Positions 1 to 7,275 of a stretch of 64,000 nt of DNA are shown here, one piece after another. Location: the IMG/VR virus record IMGVR_UViG_3300027143_000001, positions 1 through 64,000 of that record. One strand, written 5' to 3'. Numbering within the stretch: position 1 is the stretch's first letter; each line of letters starts with the position of its first letter. The position numbers were made by a program, and so were the translations under genes. A model generated the notes under the pieces. The model was not told the DNA's origin. It made no database searches and saw nothing but the letters and a program-made list of their open reading frames with translations. This DNA is from a virus.

Positions 1-30
1 TAAAAGAGCGTGTGTTTGTATAACTGTAAA

Positions 31-54
31 CCCCCAGGTGTAACAGCCTGGGGG
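31..54. other. Perfect 8-bp hairpin ahead of the first gene
   Basis: CCCCCAGG (31-38) and CCTGGGGG (47-54) form a perfect stem with an 8-nt loop. No U-run follows on the plus strand. On the minus strand the stem is followed only by a short T-rich stretch. It could be the leader structure of the small membrane-protein gene at 77, or a weak terminator. The rest of 1-76 holds no gene. Confidence 0.5.
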
Positions 55-76
55 AATACTTAACCCTTGAAAAACT

Positions 77-373
77 ATGCAGGTAACTGTAAAAACTAAA
101 AAGAAAAAAATCAACGTTGGCGTTGGGATAGTTCTGTTTACTGTATTGCTGACATTGAAGTTGGCAAACATTGTCAATTGGAGTTGGTGGTGGATAGCAA
201 GTCCTCTATGGATTCCTATAGCACTTGCTGTGCTTGTTATGCTGTGGGGAACAGCCGCCATGCTTTTTGAACCTTTCAGAAAACTTGACGACTTTTTCTT
301 TCGCAATGACGCTCACCACATTGTCAGCAACAAAGGCTGGCAGGAACTTAACAAAGAACAAGATGAAGACTAA
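77..373 (+). CDS. Small two-helix membrane protein (Fragile-X-F-like)
   Basis: This 98-aa protein has a lysine-rich N terminus, then two hydrophobic segments at about residues 14-35 and 38-62 joined by a W-S-W-W-W turn, and a charged C-terminal tail. This matches the layout of small phage proteins often annotated as 'transmembrane Fragile-X-F'; that family assignment is from memory of the pattern, not a search. It should sit in the host inner membrane. Its role is unknown. The next gene, a lipoprotein, starts inside its last codons (overlap 363-373), so the two are probably translated together and may act on the envelope. Confidence 0.65.
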   Translation: MQVTVKTKKKKINVGVGIVLFTVLLTLKLANIVNWSWWWIASPLWIPIALAVLVMLWGTAAMLFEPFRKLDDFFFRNDAHHIVSNKGWQELNKEQDED

Positions 374-833
374 CCTTTTTCTTCTACTGACAATCATACT
401 CCTGTCTTCCTGCAGGGAGCACATTGATTCATACACTGAACCTCTCCTGCTAAGACAGTTGTCCAACGTGACAGAAACAAACCAAAGCAGCTCAGGTAGT
501 TTCATGCTGTTCTTTGCCAGTTACCGCAGTGAAACCACCAACGAGGACATGATCAAGGTGTTTGCAAAGGTGGACGGTTCCTACCGTTTTCTTGAGATTC
601 CCATGGAGATGGTGAAGATCAAGCTGGACAACACGGTAACGCGTCCTTATGTGCAAATATACTACGAAGAGTTCTTCTTTAAAAAACCTACAGACACCCA
701 GATCTGTGATTCCATGAACGACTACTACGTCAAAGGTCGTGGTTCAGGTATTTACACCTACATGATCGTATGCCCTGAGAAATACCTGCCTGAAGAACTG
801 CTGCCTGTCAGCATAACGCACAAAGCGATATGA
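363..833 (+). CDS. Putative lipoprotein
   Basis: This 156-aa protein starts at the ATG at 363. A longer in-frame extension back to 225 exists, but it would run through the previous gene, and only the 363 start places a signal peptide at the N terminus. The signal is M-K-T-N followed by a hydrophobic core and the lipobox L-S-S-C, with Cys17 as the predicted lipidated residue. The mature part is unrecognised. A phage-encoded lipoprotein next to a membrane protein could serve in superinfection exclusion or surface change, but that is inference from type and position only. It overlaps the next start by ATGA. Confidence 0.7.
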   Translation: MKTNLFLLLTIILLSSCREHIDSYTEPLLLRQLSNVTETNQSSSGSFMLFFASYRSETTNEDMIKVFAKVDGSYRFLEIPMEMVKIKLDNTVTRPYVQIYYEEFFFKKPTDTQICDSMNDYYVKGRGSGIYTYMIVCPEKYLPEELLPVSITHKAI

Positions 834-1192
834 TAAACATGACTGAAGACCAAAAGCACCGTGTGTTGAACGCCCTGATGTGGATGCAGGTGTCTGTTTA
901 CATGTGTGACAACACAGAGAACATCCCCTGGTTCCACGCCAAGCGGGTGAAGTATCTCTCCAAGAACCTGGTGGATGCCATCATGAAAGACCATGGGCAT
1001 ATCATCCAGTCTTTGTGGGATGATGAAGGCACCCAGATGAGTACTGTTACTCGTGTAGTGGATCAGTTTTGTGAGAAGATGCAACAGATTGACTATTGGA
1101 AAATTCCTGAAATCAATGCACTACTGGACATGTATATCCGTGGTGATTTTGATGAGCTGTTTGCTAAAACTGCAACCAATACTAAAGCATGA
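830..1192 (+). CDS. Hypothetical protein, mostly helical
   Basis: This 120-aa protein was not recognised. It starts at ATG 830, overlapping the lipoprotein stop (ATGA). A second in-frame ATG at 839 would remove three residues. The sequence looks alpha-helical, with two Cys (positions around 26 and 81) and no clear motif or membrane segment. It is translationally coupled at both ends (the next gene overlaps by ATGA at 1189-1192). Confidence 0.65.
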   Translation: MINMTEDQKHRVLNALMWMQVSVYMCDNTENIPWFHAKRVKYLSKNLVDAIMKDHGHIIQSLWDDEGTQMSTVTRVVDQFCEKMQQIDYWKIPEINALLDMYIRGDFDELFAKTATNTKA

Positions 1193-1404
1193 GTGGAACT
1201 ACTCCCACAGAAACCGTACTGCGCAATGCATTACAAGGACCACACAGCCATGGCGCACTGATGGTCGATGACAAACCTGTTCTTTACAGGATAGAGCGTG
1301 ATAAAATCGTTACGCTGCTGGAGTACGCTCCACACATTCAGGCGGCAGTGTCCCCTGAATTTTTCTACAAACACATAACAATCCTTACATCTCCTTGCCT
1401 ATGA
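1189..1404 (+). CDS. Hypothetical small protein
   Basis: This 71-aa protein was not recognised. Both its start (1189) and stop (1402-1404) overlap the neighbours by ATGA, the arrangement seen for most real genes in this block, which is the main reason to believe it. No motif is visible. Confidence 0.6.
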   Translation: MSGTTPTETVLRNALQGPHSHGALMVDDKPVLYRIERDKIVTLLEYAPHIQAAVSPEFFYKHITILTSPCL

Positions 1405-2498
1405 AAAATGCATGGCACCAATCCGGTAGCACGTTCTCAATAGACGAAGTTACCTCACAAGTTGACAAACTACCTGTAGGGGTATACAAGCTGCAGTTCA
1501 ATGAAATGATCAGCAAGTTTTACCTAACCCTGATCTCTGAGAAGTTTGAGTTTCCGTACAAATTGTACAACACTGAGACTAAGTTTGTTAACCGTGTTAA
1601 AAAGACATGGGACAACACCACCGGCAACATGGGCATCCTGCTTAACGGTATCAAGGGTACCGGTAAGACGGTGACAGCAGAGCAGATCTGCAACAACATG
1701 AACCAGCCGGTGATCATTGTGTCTCAAAACTACAAGGGGTTGACCAACTTCTTAAATGAGTTTCAGCAGGACATCACTGTATTTATTGATGAGTATGACA
1801 AGATTTTTGAACGCAGTGGCAGCTTGTTGACTGTTATGGACGGTGCGTTGAAAACCAATGCACGCATTATGTTCTTGCTTACTTCCAACGATCAGTGGAT
1901 TGAAAAAAACATGTTGCAACGCCCTAGCCGTATCCGCTACATTAAGCAGTATGGAGACTTGCCTTTGAATGCGATCATGGATGTTGTAGATGACATGCTG
2001 GTACACCCGCACCACCGCAAGCGGACCATTGAGATGATTGCCAATATGCCGATCATCACCATGGACCTGGTGAAAAGTGTGATTCAGGAAGTCAACATTC
2101 ATGATGAGGACCCACTTGTTTTCAAAGAGTTCTTCAACATTAATGGTGACAATGACGACAAGCGTTTCAATGTGTACTACCTGAATGAGCAAGGTCAGAA
2201 AGTGTTGCATACTGCAAACGCAGGCATCAACTTGCGTCAGATCAAATCTGAAATTATAGGTCATGATTTCCGCATTGAATCTGGTCGTCCTGAGAAAGGC
2301 AACAGTACTGGTTACCAGGGTGAGGTCACACAAGTGATATCTGACAACCAATTTGTAGTGGGATACTATGTTCAAGAGCGTGTCAGAACTACTGACCCGT
2401 CCATGCCTGAAGAGATGAATGAATACTTTGTAGACCGTGTGTATATCCTGGAGGAAGTTAAGAAAACCCATTCAGCATTTAATGCCTATGACTTCTAA
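1401..2498 (+). CDS. AAA-type ATPase
   Basis: This 365-aa P-loop ATPase starts at ATG 1401, inside the stop of the previous gene; an upstream TTG at 1395 is less likely. Walker A is G-I-K-G-T-G-K-T-V near residue 78. Walker B is V-F-I-D-E-Y-D-K near residue 130, followed by a sensor-1 segment L-L-T-S-N-D. This is the order expected of an AAA core. The roughly 120 C-terminal residues form a separate domain with a beta-rich pattern that I do not recognise. Single-copy AAA proteins in phages can remodel replication or DNA-protein complexes; the substrate cannot be told from the sequence. Confidence 0.8.
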   Translation: MKNAWHQSGSTFSIDEVTSQVDKLPVGVYKLQFNEMISKFYLTLISEKFEFPYKLYNTETKFVNRVKKTWDNTTGNMGILLNGIKGTGKTVTAEQICNNMNQPVIIVSQNYKGLTNFLNEFQQDITVFIDEYDKIFERSGSLLTVMDGALKTNARIMFLLTSNDQWIEKNMLQRPSRIRYIKQYGDLPLNAIMDVVDDMLVHPHHRKRTIEMIANMPIITMDLVKSVIQEVNIHDEDPLVFKEFFNINGDNDDKRFNVYYLNEQGQKVLHTANAGINLRQIKSEIIGHDFRIESGRPEKGNSTGYQGEVTQVISDNQFVVGYYVQERVRTTDPSMPEEMNEYFVDRVYILEEVKKTHSAFNAYDF

Positions 2499-2904
2499 AG
2501 AAGAAAGACAAATTGTGTACAACTCCGTGCTCTGTTTAGGGTGCGGAGCTGTGCTCGTCTCCTACCACCGTCATGACTACAAGACGTGTGAGTGTGACAA
2601 CCAGACTATGGTTGACGGAGGAACCAGCTACCTGAGATACGGTGGCAAAGACATGACAAAAGTGGTGAGTACACCCGTATTCTTTGATGAACCTTTTGAT
2701 AAGGTTCGTCATTACGCATATCGCGGTGCACGCGGAAAGAACGGTGACCAACCGTTAAAGTGGATACCCATATGCGACCTGACCAACAATCATCTCCAGG
2801 CTATCCTGGATTATGGCGGTGCTGACTGGCACCTGGCTTTGATCAAGCAAGAGATCACTTATCGTGAGTTGCATGGCATCATGATAGAAGACACAGAAGT
2901 TTAA
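2488..2904 (+). CDS. Conserved Cys-rich small protein (DUF7695-like)
   Basis: This protein has about 138 aa from ATG 2488 (a second ATG lies at 2482 in the same frame; an open frame reaches back to 2437 inside the ATPase gene). Near the N terminus it has C-L-G-C-G, then S-Y-H-R-H-D-Y and C-E-C-D, followed by V-D-G-G and Y-L-R-Y-G-G. This spacing of Cys and His suggests a small zinc-binding fold. I recall similar 'CxxC...HRHD...CxC...VDGG' proteins from phages and bacteria of unknown function (tentatively DUF7695). It overlaps the ATPase gene by 11 nt. Confidence 0.65.
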   Translation: MTSKEERQIVYNSVLCLGCGAVLVSYHRHDYKTCECDNQTMVDGGTSYLRYGGKDMTKVVSTPVFFDEPFDKVRHYAYRGARGKNGDQPLKWIPICDLTNNHLQAILDYGGADWHLALIKQEITYRELHGIMIEDTEV

Positions 2905-2922
2905 CCCAATCCTATTTAAACC

Positions 2923-3336
2923 ATGAAAGTTTCAAGAAATGATTCAGTAGTTAACTACGCAAACTTTATTCAAGAAGTGTATGACTTGACACATAAGGCA
3001 CCAACAGAAGTGTCGATGCAGCAGCTTTGCCGCAAGCACAGGGTGGCTACCACAATTTGCACAAAATTACAAGAAGGTGGTGTACTACGCAGGGGACACA
3101 GAAACACTTATCGCTGGATAGGACCCGCTCCTACTCCACAGTTCATAGCAGCAATGCGCAACGGCACCATACAGTACCACAGGGAAATGACGTATAAGCA
3201 AAGAGCTGTGGTCAAAGAGCAGTTGCAGATGAACTTGGGTGCAGAAACACGCGTCACTCCTATTGTGTCAAAGACGAAGCGCCAGGCTAAGAGAACCTTC
3301 TCTTTCTTCTGGGGCTTGATCAAGTTCAACTACTAA
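2923..3336 (+). CDS. Hypothetical basic protein, possible DNA-binding
   Basis: This 137-aa protein was not recognised as a family. Residues 1-65 are helical and end in G-G-V-L-R-R-G-H-R-N-T-Y-R-W, which resembles the helix-plus-wing of small winged-helix domains. The C terminus is strongly basic (K-T-K-R-Q-A-K-R). A DNA-binding role is a guess from charge and pattern. It starts with its own ATG 18 nt after the previous stop. Confidence 0.55.
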   Translation: MKVSRNDSVVNYANFIQEVYDLTHKAPTEVSMQQLCRKHRVATTICTKLQEGGVLRRGHRNTYRWIGPAPTPQFIAAMRNGTIQYHREMTYKQRAVVKEQLQMNLGAETRVTPIVSKTKRQAKRTFSFFWGLIKFNY

Positions 3337-3346
3337 TTACAGGCCT

Positions 3347-3865
3347 GTGAAAACCATACCCTTTGATTATGACAAATACATATCCACCTTTCCCAGACCT
3401 AAAGTGTTTACCAAGGGTGGTATTGAAGTGCTAGACTTCCACAGTCGTTCTGATAGAGAGATATGGAAATTTTGGGGAAGACTTGCCACAGGTCATACCA
3501 TGTACTGCAGCCTTTTAGGAGATGATAAACATCTTGAAGGGTGGACCATGTCTGGACAGTTTACCGTTGATAGTAGCTCAGATGAGATGAAAGCCTTCAA
3601 TGGGGGTGGCAAGTATGACCTGGTCATGAGTGATGGTAGTCCAGAAAAAGTAGTATACACACCTGGTCTTAAATTCAAAATCTACAATGTGTACCATGAT
3701 CCTGTGAGGAATACCATTTTTCTTAATGGTGGATACAATACTCCTGGTGAAGCAATGGAAAACAAAGGTATACGTAGTGATATTTATCTAGGCATGTTCT
3801 CTCTTCAGGACAACCCACAGTTTAATAATATTTTTCTGGACAACGGATTAGCAAAAATTGTATGA
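3347..3865 (+). CDS. Hypothetical protein, GTG start
   Basis: This 172-aa protein was not recognised. The start is GTG at 3347; no in-frame ATG lies near the N terminus, and using the first internal Met would lose about 50 residues. It is rich in Gly and aromatic residues with a beta-strand pattern. No catalytic motif is visible. The next gene starts just after the stop. Confidence 0.6.
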   Translation: MKTIPFDYDKYISTFPRPKVFTKGGIEVLDFHSRSDREIWKFWGRLATGHTMYCSLLGDDKHLEGWTMSGQFTVDSSSDEMKAFNGGGKYDLVMSDGSPEKVVYTPGLKFKIYNVYHDPVRNTIFLNGGYNTPGEAMENKGIRSDIYLGMFSLQDNPQFNNIFLDNGLAKIV

Positions 3866-3866
3866 T

Positions 3867-4262
3867 ATGAGTCACCCGTTACATCATGCTATTAGTTCTG
3901 TCAAAAAGTTTGGCGGAACAATAGAAGACTACCTGCCCATTCACAACTGGTTTGATGAGACCAAGCAACACTACCCTGACATGCGTCATCGTGCGTTGCG
4001 ACATCATTCAGAAGGAATCTTTTGGGCAGAGAAAGAGTTTGGTGTATACATCACCAACTCAGATGGCAAAATGGTCCCCACCCGTGCGGTGGGTGAACAA
4101 CATGTCCTGGAGGACATTGGGTTTATCCCTACAATCAAAGACTACCTGGACTGCATGGAGCAAAAAGGGTGGATGTACAAGCCCGGTGAGGGCAGAAAGG
4201 TCCTGAAAGAAATTGCTCAGGACAAATCAGATTATGTTAAATCAACAGCACAATTACCATGA
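3867..4262 (+). CDS. Hypothetical protein
   Basis: This 131-aa protein runs from ATG 3867; a TTG at 3858 in the same frame overlaps the previous stop and is less likely. It is rich in His near the N terminus (H-P-L-H-H, M-R-H-R-A-L-R-H-H) and contains a K-E-F-G-V segment followed by V-G-E-Q-H. The pattern resembles a domain found in many phages next to small nucleotide-metabolism genes, but I cannot name it. It overlaps the next gene by ATGA. Confidence 0.6.
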   Translation: MSHPLHHAISSVKKFGGTIEDYLPIHNWFDETKQHYPDMRHRALRHHSEGIFWAEKEFGVYITNSDGKMVPTRAVGEQHVLEDIGFIPTIKDYLDCMEQKGWMYKPGEGRKVLKEIAQDKSDYVKSTAQLP

Positions 4263-4948
4263 GTAGAGAAACAATTTTTACAGCACAGCAATTGATTGAC
4301 TGGTGCGACAAGATGGCCGCAGAAGGCAATAACCCCGTGATCAAATGGGAGGGTGGTGGTGACTCAGGATGGTGCTACATGGAAGATGAAGACGGAGACC
4401 GTTTGGATTCGCACCCTGAAGCAGAAGCTTTAATGGAGCACATGTATGACACCCTGGACTATGGATCATGGGCCGGTGACTTCAACGCCAGCGGTGAAGC
4501 ACCGTACAATACAAAGACCAAGTGTTTTGAAGGTACAGACTATTACAGCGAAAGTGACAATACCTCTTGCGATGCTGAGATCCGCATTGAGATCCCTGCA
4601 TTCATACCTTTTGACCGCCTGGAAATCCAAACGGAAGATCAGGAGTGTCAAGTAAGCTGTGACATTGCTTTGGACAATGGATACGTACACCCTGCTGCAC
4701 ATGATGTGATGACCAGCCTGGAACACCAGTTGACGGATGAGATTACTGCAGCTGTGGATAAGCATTATGAGAAAGGTGGTGAGCAGGAGCTTGACAGTTT
4801 CTGGCATCACTACGTCATTGACCGTAACGAATTCAAGCGTGAAGATGACATGATGGTTCATACCCTGAAGCAAGTACACTTTTCTGTACAAAACACGACT
4901 GACAAAGACATTTGCGTTGACCTAAAAGACATGTTAGAAAATGAGTAA
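4259..4948 (+). CDS. Hypothetical acidic protein
   Basis: This 229-aa, strongly acidic protein was not recognised. It starts with an ATGA overlap. An N-terminal helix (F-T-A-Q-Q-L-I-D-W-C-D-K-M) is followed by a Gly/Asp-rich segment and several long acidic helices. The acidity suggests a DNA mimic or a protein partner, but that is speculation. Confidence 0.6.
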   Translation: MSRETIFTAQQLIDWCDKMAAEGNNPVIKWEGGGDSGWCYMEDEDGDRLDSHPEAEALMEHMYDTLDYGSWAGDFNASGEAPYNTKTKCFEGTDYYSESDNTSCDAEIRIEIPAFIPFDRLEIQTEDQECQVSCDIALDNGYVHPAAHDVMTSLEHQLTDEITAAVDKHYEKGGEQELDSFWHHYVIDRNEFKREDDMMVHTLKQVHFSVQNTTDKDICVDLKDMLENE

Positions 4949-5687
4949 GACACTGACCACACCCAATTACAAAGAGCTGACGTACAATATTAACCGCATA
5001 GGGGGATTTGAGTTCCCCCTGGCGGTTAGTATCTGGAAAGCACAGCACCAAACCTTTGACAAATTTGAGCGCACCATGCGCGGTAACTATGACGGCACAG
5101 AGTTCAACGACTTCTTTGACGTGATACGTGAAGCGTGGGCTGACGCTCCTGCCCTTACCACAGAGCAGGCATTCACTGCCCCCAACATTGAACACCGCAG
5201 GGTGATTTTCAATGTGATTGGAGTAGACAAACTGATGGCCACGCTAAAACCAGAGTTGGTGGACAGCAAGACCATTAGCAGGGAGAACCTGGTGTTTGAC
5301 AAAGATGGTAACAGCAAGACAGAATTGTTGCTGGATACCTATGAGTTGTACAAGATTGACGGTGACCGCTTGTTTGAAGGAACAGGTAATGCAGATCGCT
5401 GGCAAAGAGATCGTAGCGTGTATGCTGTGAAATGCAAGGATGCTTCTACTGATAGGGAGTACTGGATCTATGTACACGCTGATGCAGCTAAGGACGGTGA
5501 TGCGTTGGAAGCCATTGCCTGGACCTACCAGATGAAGTCAGGAGTATACACTAACAGTATCTACCGCCAGGGCGAGGTGATCATTGCCAAGCACGATGGC
5601 GTTAAAGAACTAGGGCAAAACCACTGGGGTACAACCTACCAGTTGAGCAAAGAAAACTACTTAACCAACATCAAAGCACAGAGCTAA
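4941..5687 (+). CDS. Hypothetical protein (possibly DUF6745-like)
   Basis: This 248-aa protein has a start that overlaps the previous gene by 8 nt. Three segments, V-I-F-N-V-I-G-V-D-K-L, then E-Y-W-I-Y-V-H, then A-L-E-A-I-A-W-T, are reminiscent of the DUF6745 family, whose function is unknown. The resemblance is from memory and weak. No enzymatic motif or membrane segment is visible. Confidence 0.55.
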   Translation: MSKTLTTPNYKELTYNINRIGGFEFPLAVSIWKAQHQTFDKFERTMRGNYDGTEFNDFFDVIREAWADAPALTTEQAFTAPNIEHRRVIFNVIGVDKLMATLKPELVDSKTISRENLVFDKDGNSKTELLLDTYELYKIDGDRLFEGTGNADRWQRDRSVYAVKCKDASTDREYWIYVHADAAKDGDALEAIAWTYQMKSGVYTNSIYRQGEVIIAKHDGVKELGQNHWGTTYQLSKENYLTNIKAQS

Positions 5688-5965
5688 TGGAAAAAAGATA
5701 CGAAAACATCGACAACAAGCTGGCTCTTGCCATGGGCAGGACCGGCAACGGTCACGTGTTGACCAGCATGAGTGGCAAGAAGACCATTGAGTGGACTGAA
5801 ACTCAAGGCCGTAACATCAGCACGGTAGAATTCAGGCTGACAGAGAAAGCAATCCTGTTGCACCCTGAACATTCTCCCATCGTGCTGGATCCAGGCGTAT
5901 ACACCCGCACCCTGCAGGTAGAGTTCAACCCGTTTGACAACACGGTAGGCTACATTTTTGACTAA
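5687..5965 (+). CDS. Hypothetical small beta-rich protein
   Basis: This 92-aa protein was not recognised. Its ATG (5687) shares one base with the previous stop. It has alternating hydrophobic residues (V-E-F-R-L, R-T-L-Q-V-E-F) that suggest a beta sheet. It is the last gene before the tRNA region. Confidence 0.6.
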   Translation: MEKRYENIDNKLALAMGRTGNGHVLTSMSGKKTIEWTETQGRNISTVEFRLTEKAILLHPEHSPIVLDPGVYTRTLQVEFNPFDNTVGYIFD

Positions 5966-5989
5966 TTGTCAAAAAAAGTTGCTCTGGAT

Positions 5990-6048
5990 TTTGTAGACGT
6001 GCATGATCTTGTAGTAATATTGTAGACCTCTATGAACACTGTATTTTG
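5990..6048 (+). promoter_or_regulatory. Promoter region of the tRNA cluster with TTGTAGA sites
   Basis: Three copies of the recurring motif lie here: TTTGTAGAC (5990-5998), TTGTAGT (6009-6015) and TTGTAGACC (6020-6028). They are followed by GTATTTTG (6041-6048), an imperfect Bacteroidota -7 box, 25 nt before the first tRNA. The order (motif, motif, -7 box) is the same as at 19138-19179 and 27748-27790, which supports a shared regulatory role. Confidence 0.55.
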
Positions 6049-6072
6049 TGTAACAGGTGTAGCGCTACGCCC

Positions 6073-6143
6073 GCGTCCATAGTGCAACGGTAGCATGACG
6101 GTCTCCAAAACCGTTGGTCCTGGTTCGAATCCAGGTGGGCGTG
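6073..6143 (+). tRNA. tRNA-Trp (CCA)
   Basis: All four arms can be drawn. The acceptor is GCGTCCA (6073-6079) with TGGGCGT (6136-6142), with two G-U pairs. The D stem is GTGC/GCAT. The anticodon stem is ACGGT/ACCGT with loop CTCCAAA, giving anticodon CCA. The T arm is CCTGG/CCAGG with loop TTCGAAT. The discriminator base is G6143 and the 3' CCA is not encoded. Trp is a single-codon amino acid, so this gene could boost translation of the Trp-containing giant virion proteins. Confidence 0.92.
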
Positions 6144-6548
6144 CAACAACGTTCTTTGACAACAAAATTAAGGAGTGAGCATAAAAGACCACATGCAGAA
6201 CGAGACGGTTAGATTCTAGACAGCACCTATGTACCAGTATGTACATGTGCGATTGCATGCACCTCCTCAGGTTTATACATGGATAACAACAATGGTAGAG
6301 CTATACCAAAGCTGGTGTGATTAGCCAGTCGGCTCCACGTGAACGCTAAATTATAGAGATCACAGCCAGAGAGAAACGCGCCCATTGGGAGAACTAAAAG
6401 GCGTCTATCTCACGTTGCTATCCATGTACAGGCTTACCCGCAATACAGAGTGTCTGTCAGAGTAGCTACTGACAACCCCAGGTGAGGAACATCTACGTTA
6501 GTGCGCATAGACGTAGTGACCAAGAGACTGGGTTCTGTATTGCAACAT
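6144..6548 (+). ncRNA. Untranslated tRNA spacer with strong potential RNA structure
   Basis: No coding sequence is supported in these 405 nt. Several inverted repeats can form hairpins. ATGTAC/GTACAT lies at 6229-6246. GTGC/GCAC lies at 6247-6262. A long-range 10-bp pairing of 6276-6285 with 6419-6428 extends past one mismatch to 13 of 14 pairs and encloses about 130 nt. TGTCAG/CTGACA lies at 6455-6474. CTACGT/ACGTAG lies at 6493-6516. The closed 6276-6428 domain looks like a discrete structured RNA. It may be a small RNA co-transcribed with the tRNAs or a processing structure. No known RNA family was recognised. Confidence 0.45.
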
Positions 6549-6638
6549 GGCACAGTGGCAAAATTGGTTTGCACTGTAAGGTATAAACCTAAACAACGCA
6601 AGTTGGCAGAGGTACAGGTTCGATTCCTGTCTGTGCTA
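6549..6638 (+). tRNA. Abnormal tRNA-like gene, anticodon unresolved
   Basis: Acceptor GGCACAG (6549-6555) pairs with CTGTGCT (6631-6637). The D arm is GCAA/TTGC around a loop with GG. The T arm ACAGG/CCTGT with TTCGATT is canonical. The middle is not: between the D arm and T arm no standard 5-bp anticodon stem with a 7-nt loop can be drawn. CTGT (6574-6577) can pair with GCAG (6606-6609), but this encloses 28 nt, including a perfect CAAC-GCAA-GTTG tetraloop hairpin (6594-6605). An extra 17-21 nt therefore sits where the anticodon loop should be. It could be an intron-like insertion, a long variable arm in a diverged tRNA, or a decayed gene. CTGTAAG at 6574-6580 would read GTA (Tyr) if it were the loop. 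Confidence 0.55.
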
Positions 6639-6840
6639 CACGTTCTGCCACAAACAGCAGATAGTGTGTCCTACACGATGAGAAACGGGGTGATGCCCGT
6701 ATGGAATTGCTGATAGACCAAGGGTCTATTTGGGGTGACGTCCTACACAGACCGTCTATTCCTAACCTCTGCGTCTAACAGACTGCTGACTATGAGGGAC
6801 AACCGCGATACCTGTAGCTGGATAAAACAGGGTATCATTT
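6639..6840 (+). other. Untranslated spacer between tRNAs
   Basis: No gene was seen. Two compact hairpins are present: ACGGG/CCCGT (6685-6700) and ATAGACC/GGTCTAT with a 3-nt loop (6713-6729). The 9-mer GTCCTACAC occurs twice (6668-6676 and 6740-6748). The hairpins probably take part in tRNA precursor folding or processing. Confidence 0.45.
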
Positions 6841-6922
6841 GGCCATGTGGTGGAATTGGTAGACACACACGTCTCAGAAGCGTGTATCTCACGATGTGCA
6901 GGTTCGACTCCTGTCATGGTCA
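6841..6922 (+). tRNA. tRNA-Leu (CAG)
   Basis: This is an 82-nt class II tRNA. The acceptor is GGCCATG (6841-6847) with CATGGTC (6915-6921), including one G-U pair. The D arm carries the GGTAGACAC motif typical of tRNA-Leu. The anticodon stem CACGT/GCGTG encloses CTCAGAA, giving anticodon CAG. The variable arm is short (ATC/GAT). The T arm is GCAGG/CCTGT with loop TTCGACT. The discriminator base is A6922. CTG is a frequent Leu codon in the phage genes here, which fits a role in supplementing host tRNA. Confidence 0.92.
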
Positions 6923-6937
6923 CAAACCCTAATCCTT

Positions 6938-7033
6938 ATGGAAAACTTCACAGGAAGTCTAGTGATGGTTGTGCTTTCTACAGCACTGACCATTGCATTC
7001 TTTGTACTTAAACGTAAAAGCAAGAACAGATGA
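6938..7033 (+). CDS. 31-aa single-span membrane peptide
   Basis: This small open frame runs ATG 6938 to TGA 7033. It encodes M-E-N-F-T-G-S-L, then one hydrophobic helix of about 19 residues, then a basic tail K-R-K-S-K-N-R. It overlaps the next gene by ATGA, the usual coupling of this phage, which supports it being translated. The topology would place the basic tail in the cytoplasm. Function unknown. Confidence 0.55.
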   Translation: MENFTGSLVMVVLSTALTIAFFVLKRKSKNR

Positions 7034-7275
7034 AGAAGTGTTTTTACTGTGAGCGCAAGCTCCCCCTCTTTATGTTCAGTCTGAACAGAAGAGCGTACCA
7101 GCGCCCTGAAGACAAGGGTCGGTGCAAGTCTTGTCACATATGCAACTACAAGTTCTGGTCACGCGATGGCTACACGTGGTTGCTCAACCTATCTACTCAG
7201 AAATTTGAGCGGGTGGAGTTTAAATCTAAGTTGGACATAATCAAGAGAATCCTCTATGGAACCAGAAAAATTTGA
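7030..7275 (+). CDS. Small zinc-finger-like protein
   Basis: This 81-aa protein has C-F-Y-C-E-R at residues 4-9 and C-K-S-C-H-I-C-N at about residues 32-39. The two Cys pairs are placed as in a small treble-clef or HNH-type zinc knuckle, with a K-G-R-C before the second pair. The conserved order 'K-x-C-x-x-C...L-x-x-F...R.....G-R-C-x-x-C' resembles zinc-binding N termini of phage HNH-family proteins, but the nuclease part is missing. DNA or RNA binding is possible. Confidence 0.55.
   Translation: MKKCFYCERKLPLFMFSLNRRAYQRPEDKGRCKSCHICNYKFWSRDGYTWLLNLSTQKFERVEFKSKLDIIKRILYGTRKI

Noticed and set aside
31-54. Hairpin 31-54 as a strong terminator
   Set aside because: The stem is perfect but no T run follows on the plus strand, and the minus-strand tail is only weakly T-rich, so termination is not supported.
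363-833. Longer start at 225 for the lipoprotein gene
   Set aside because: It would add 46 residues within the preceding membrane-protein gene and would bury the lipobox; the 363 start gives a normal signal peptide.
1752-2471. 239-residue minus-strand open frame opposite the AAA ATPase
   Set aside because: The ATPase frame carries Walker A and B motifs, while the reverse frame has no recognisable domain and the region is transcribed on plus.
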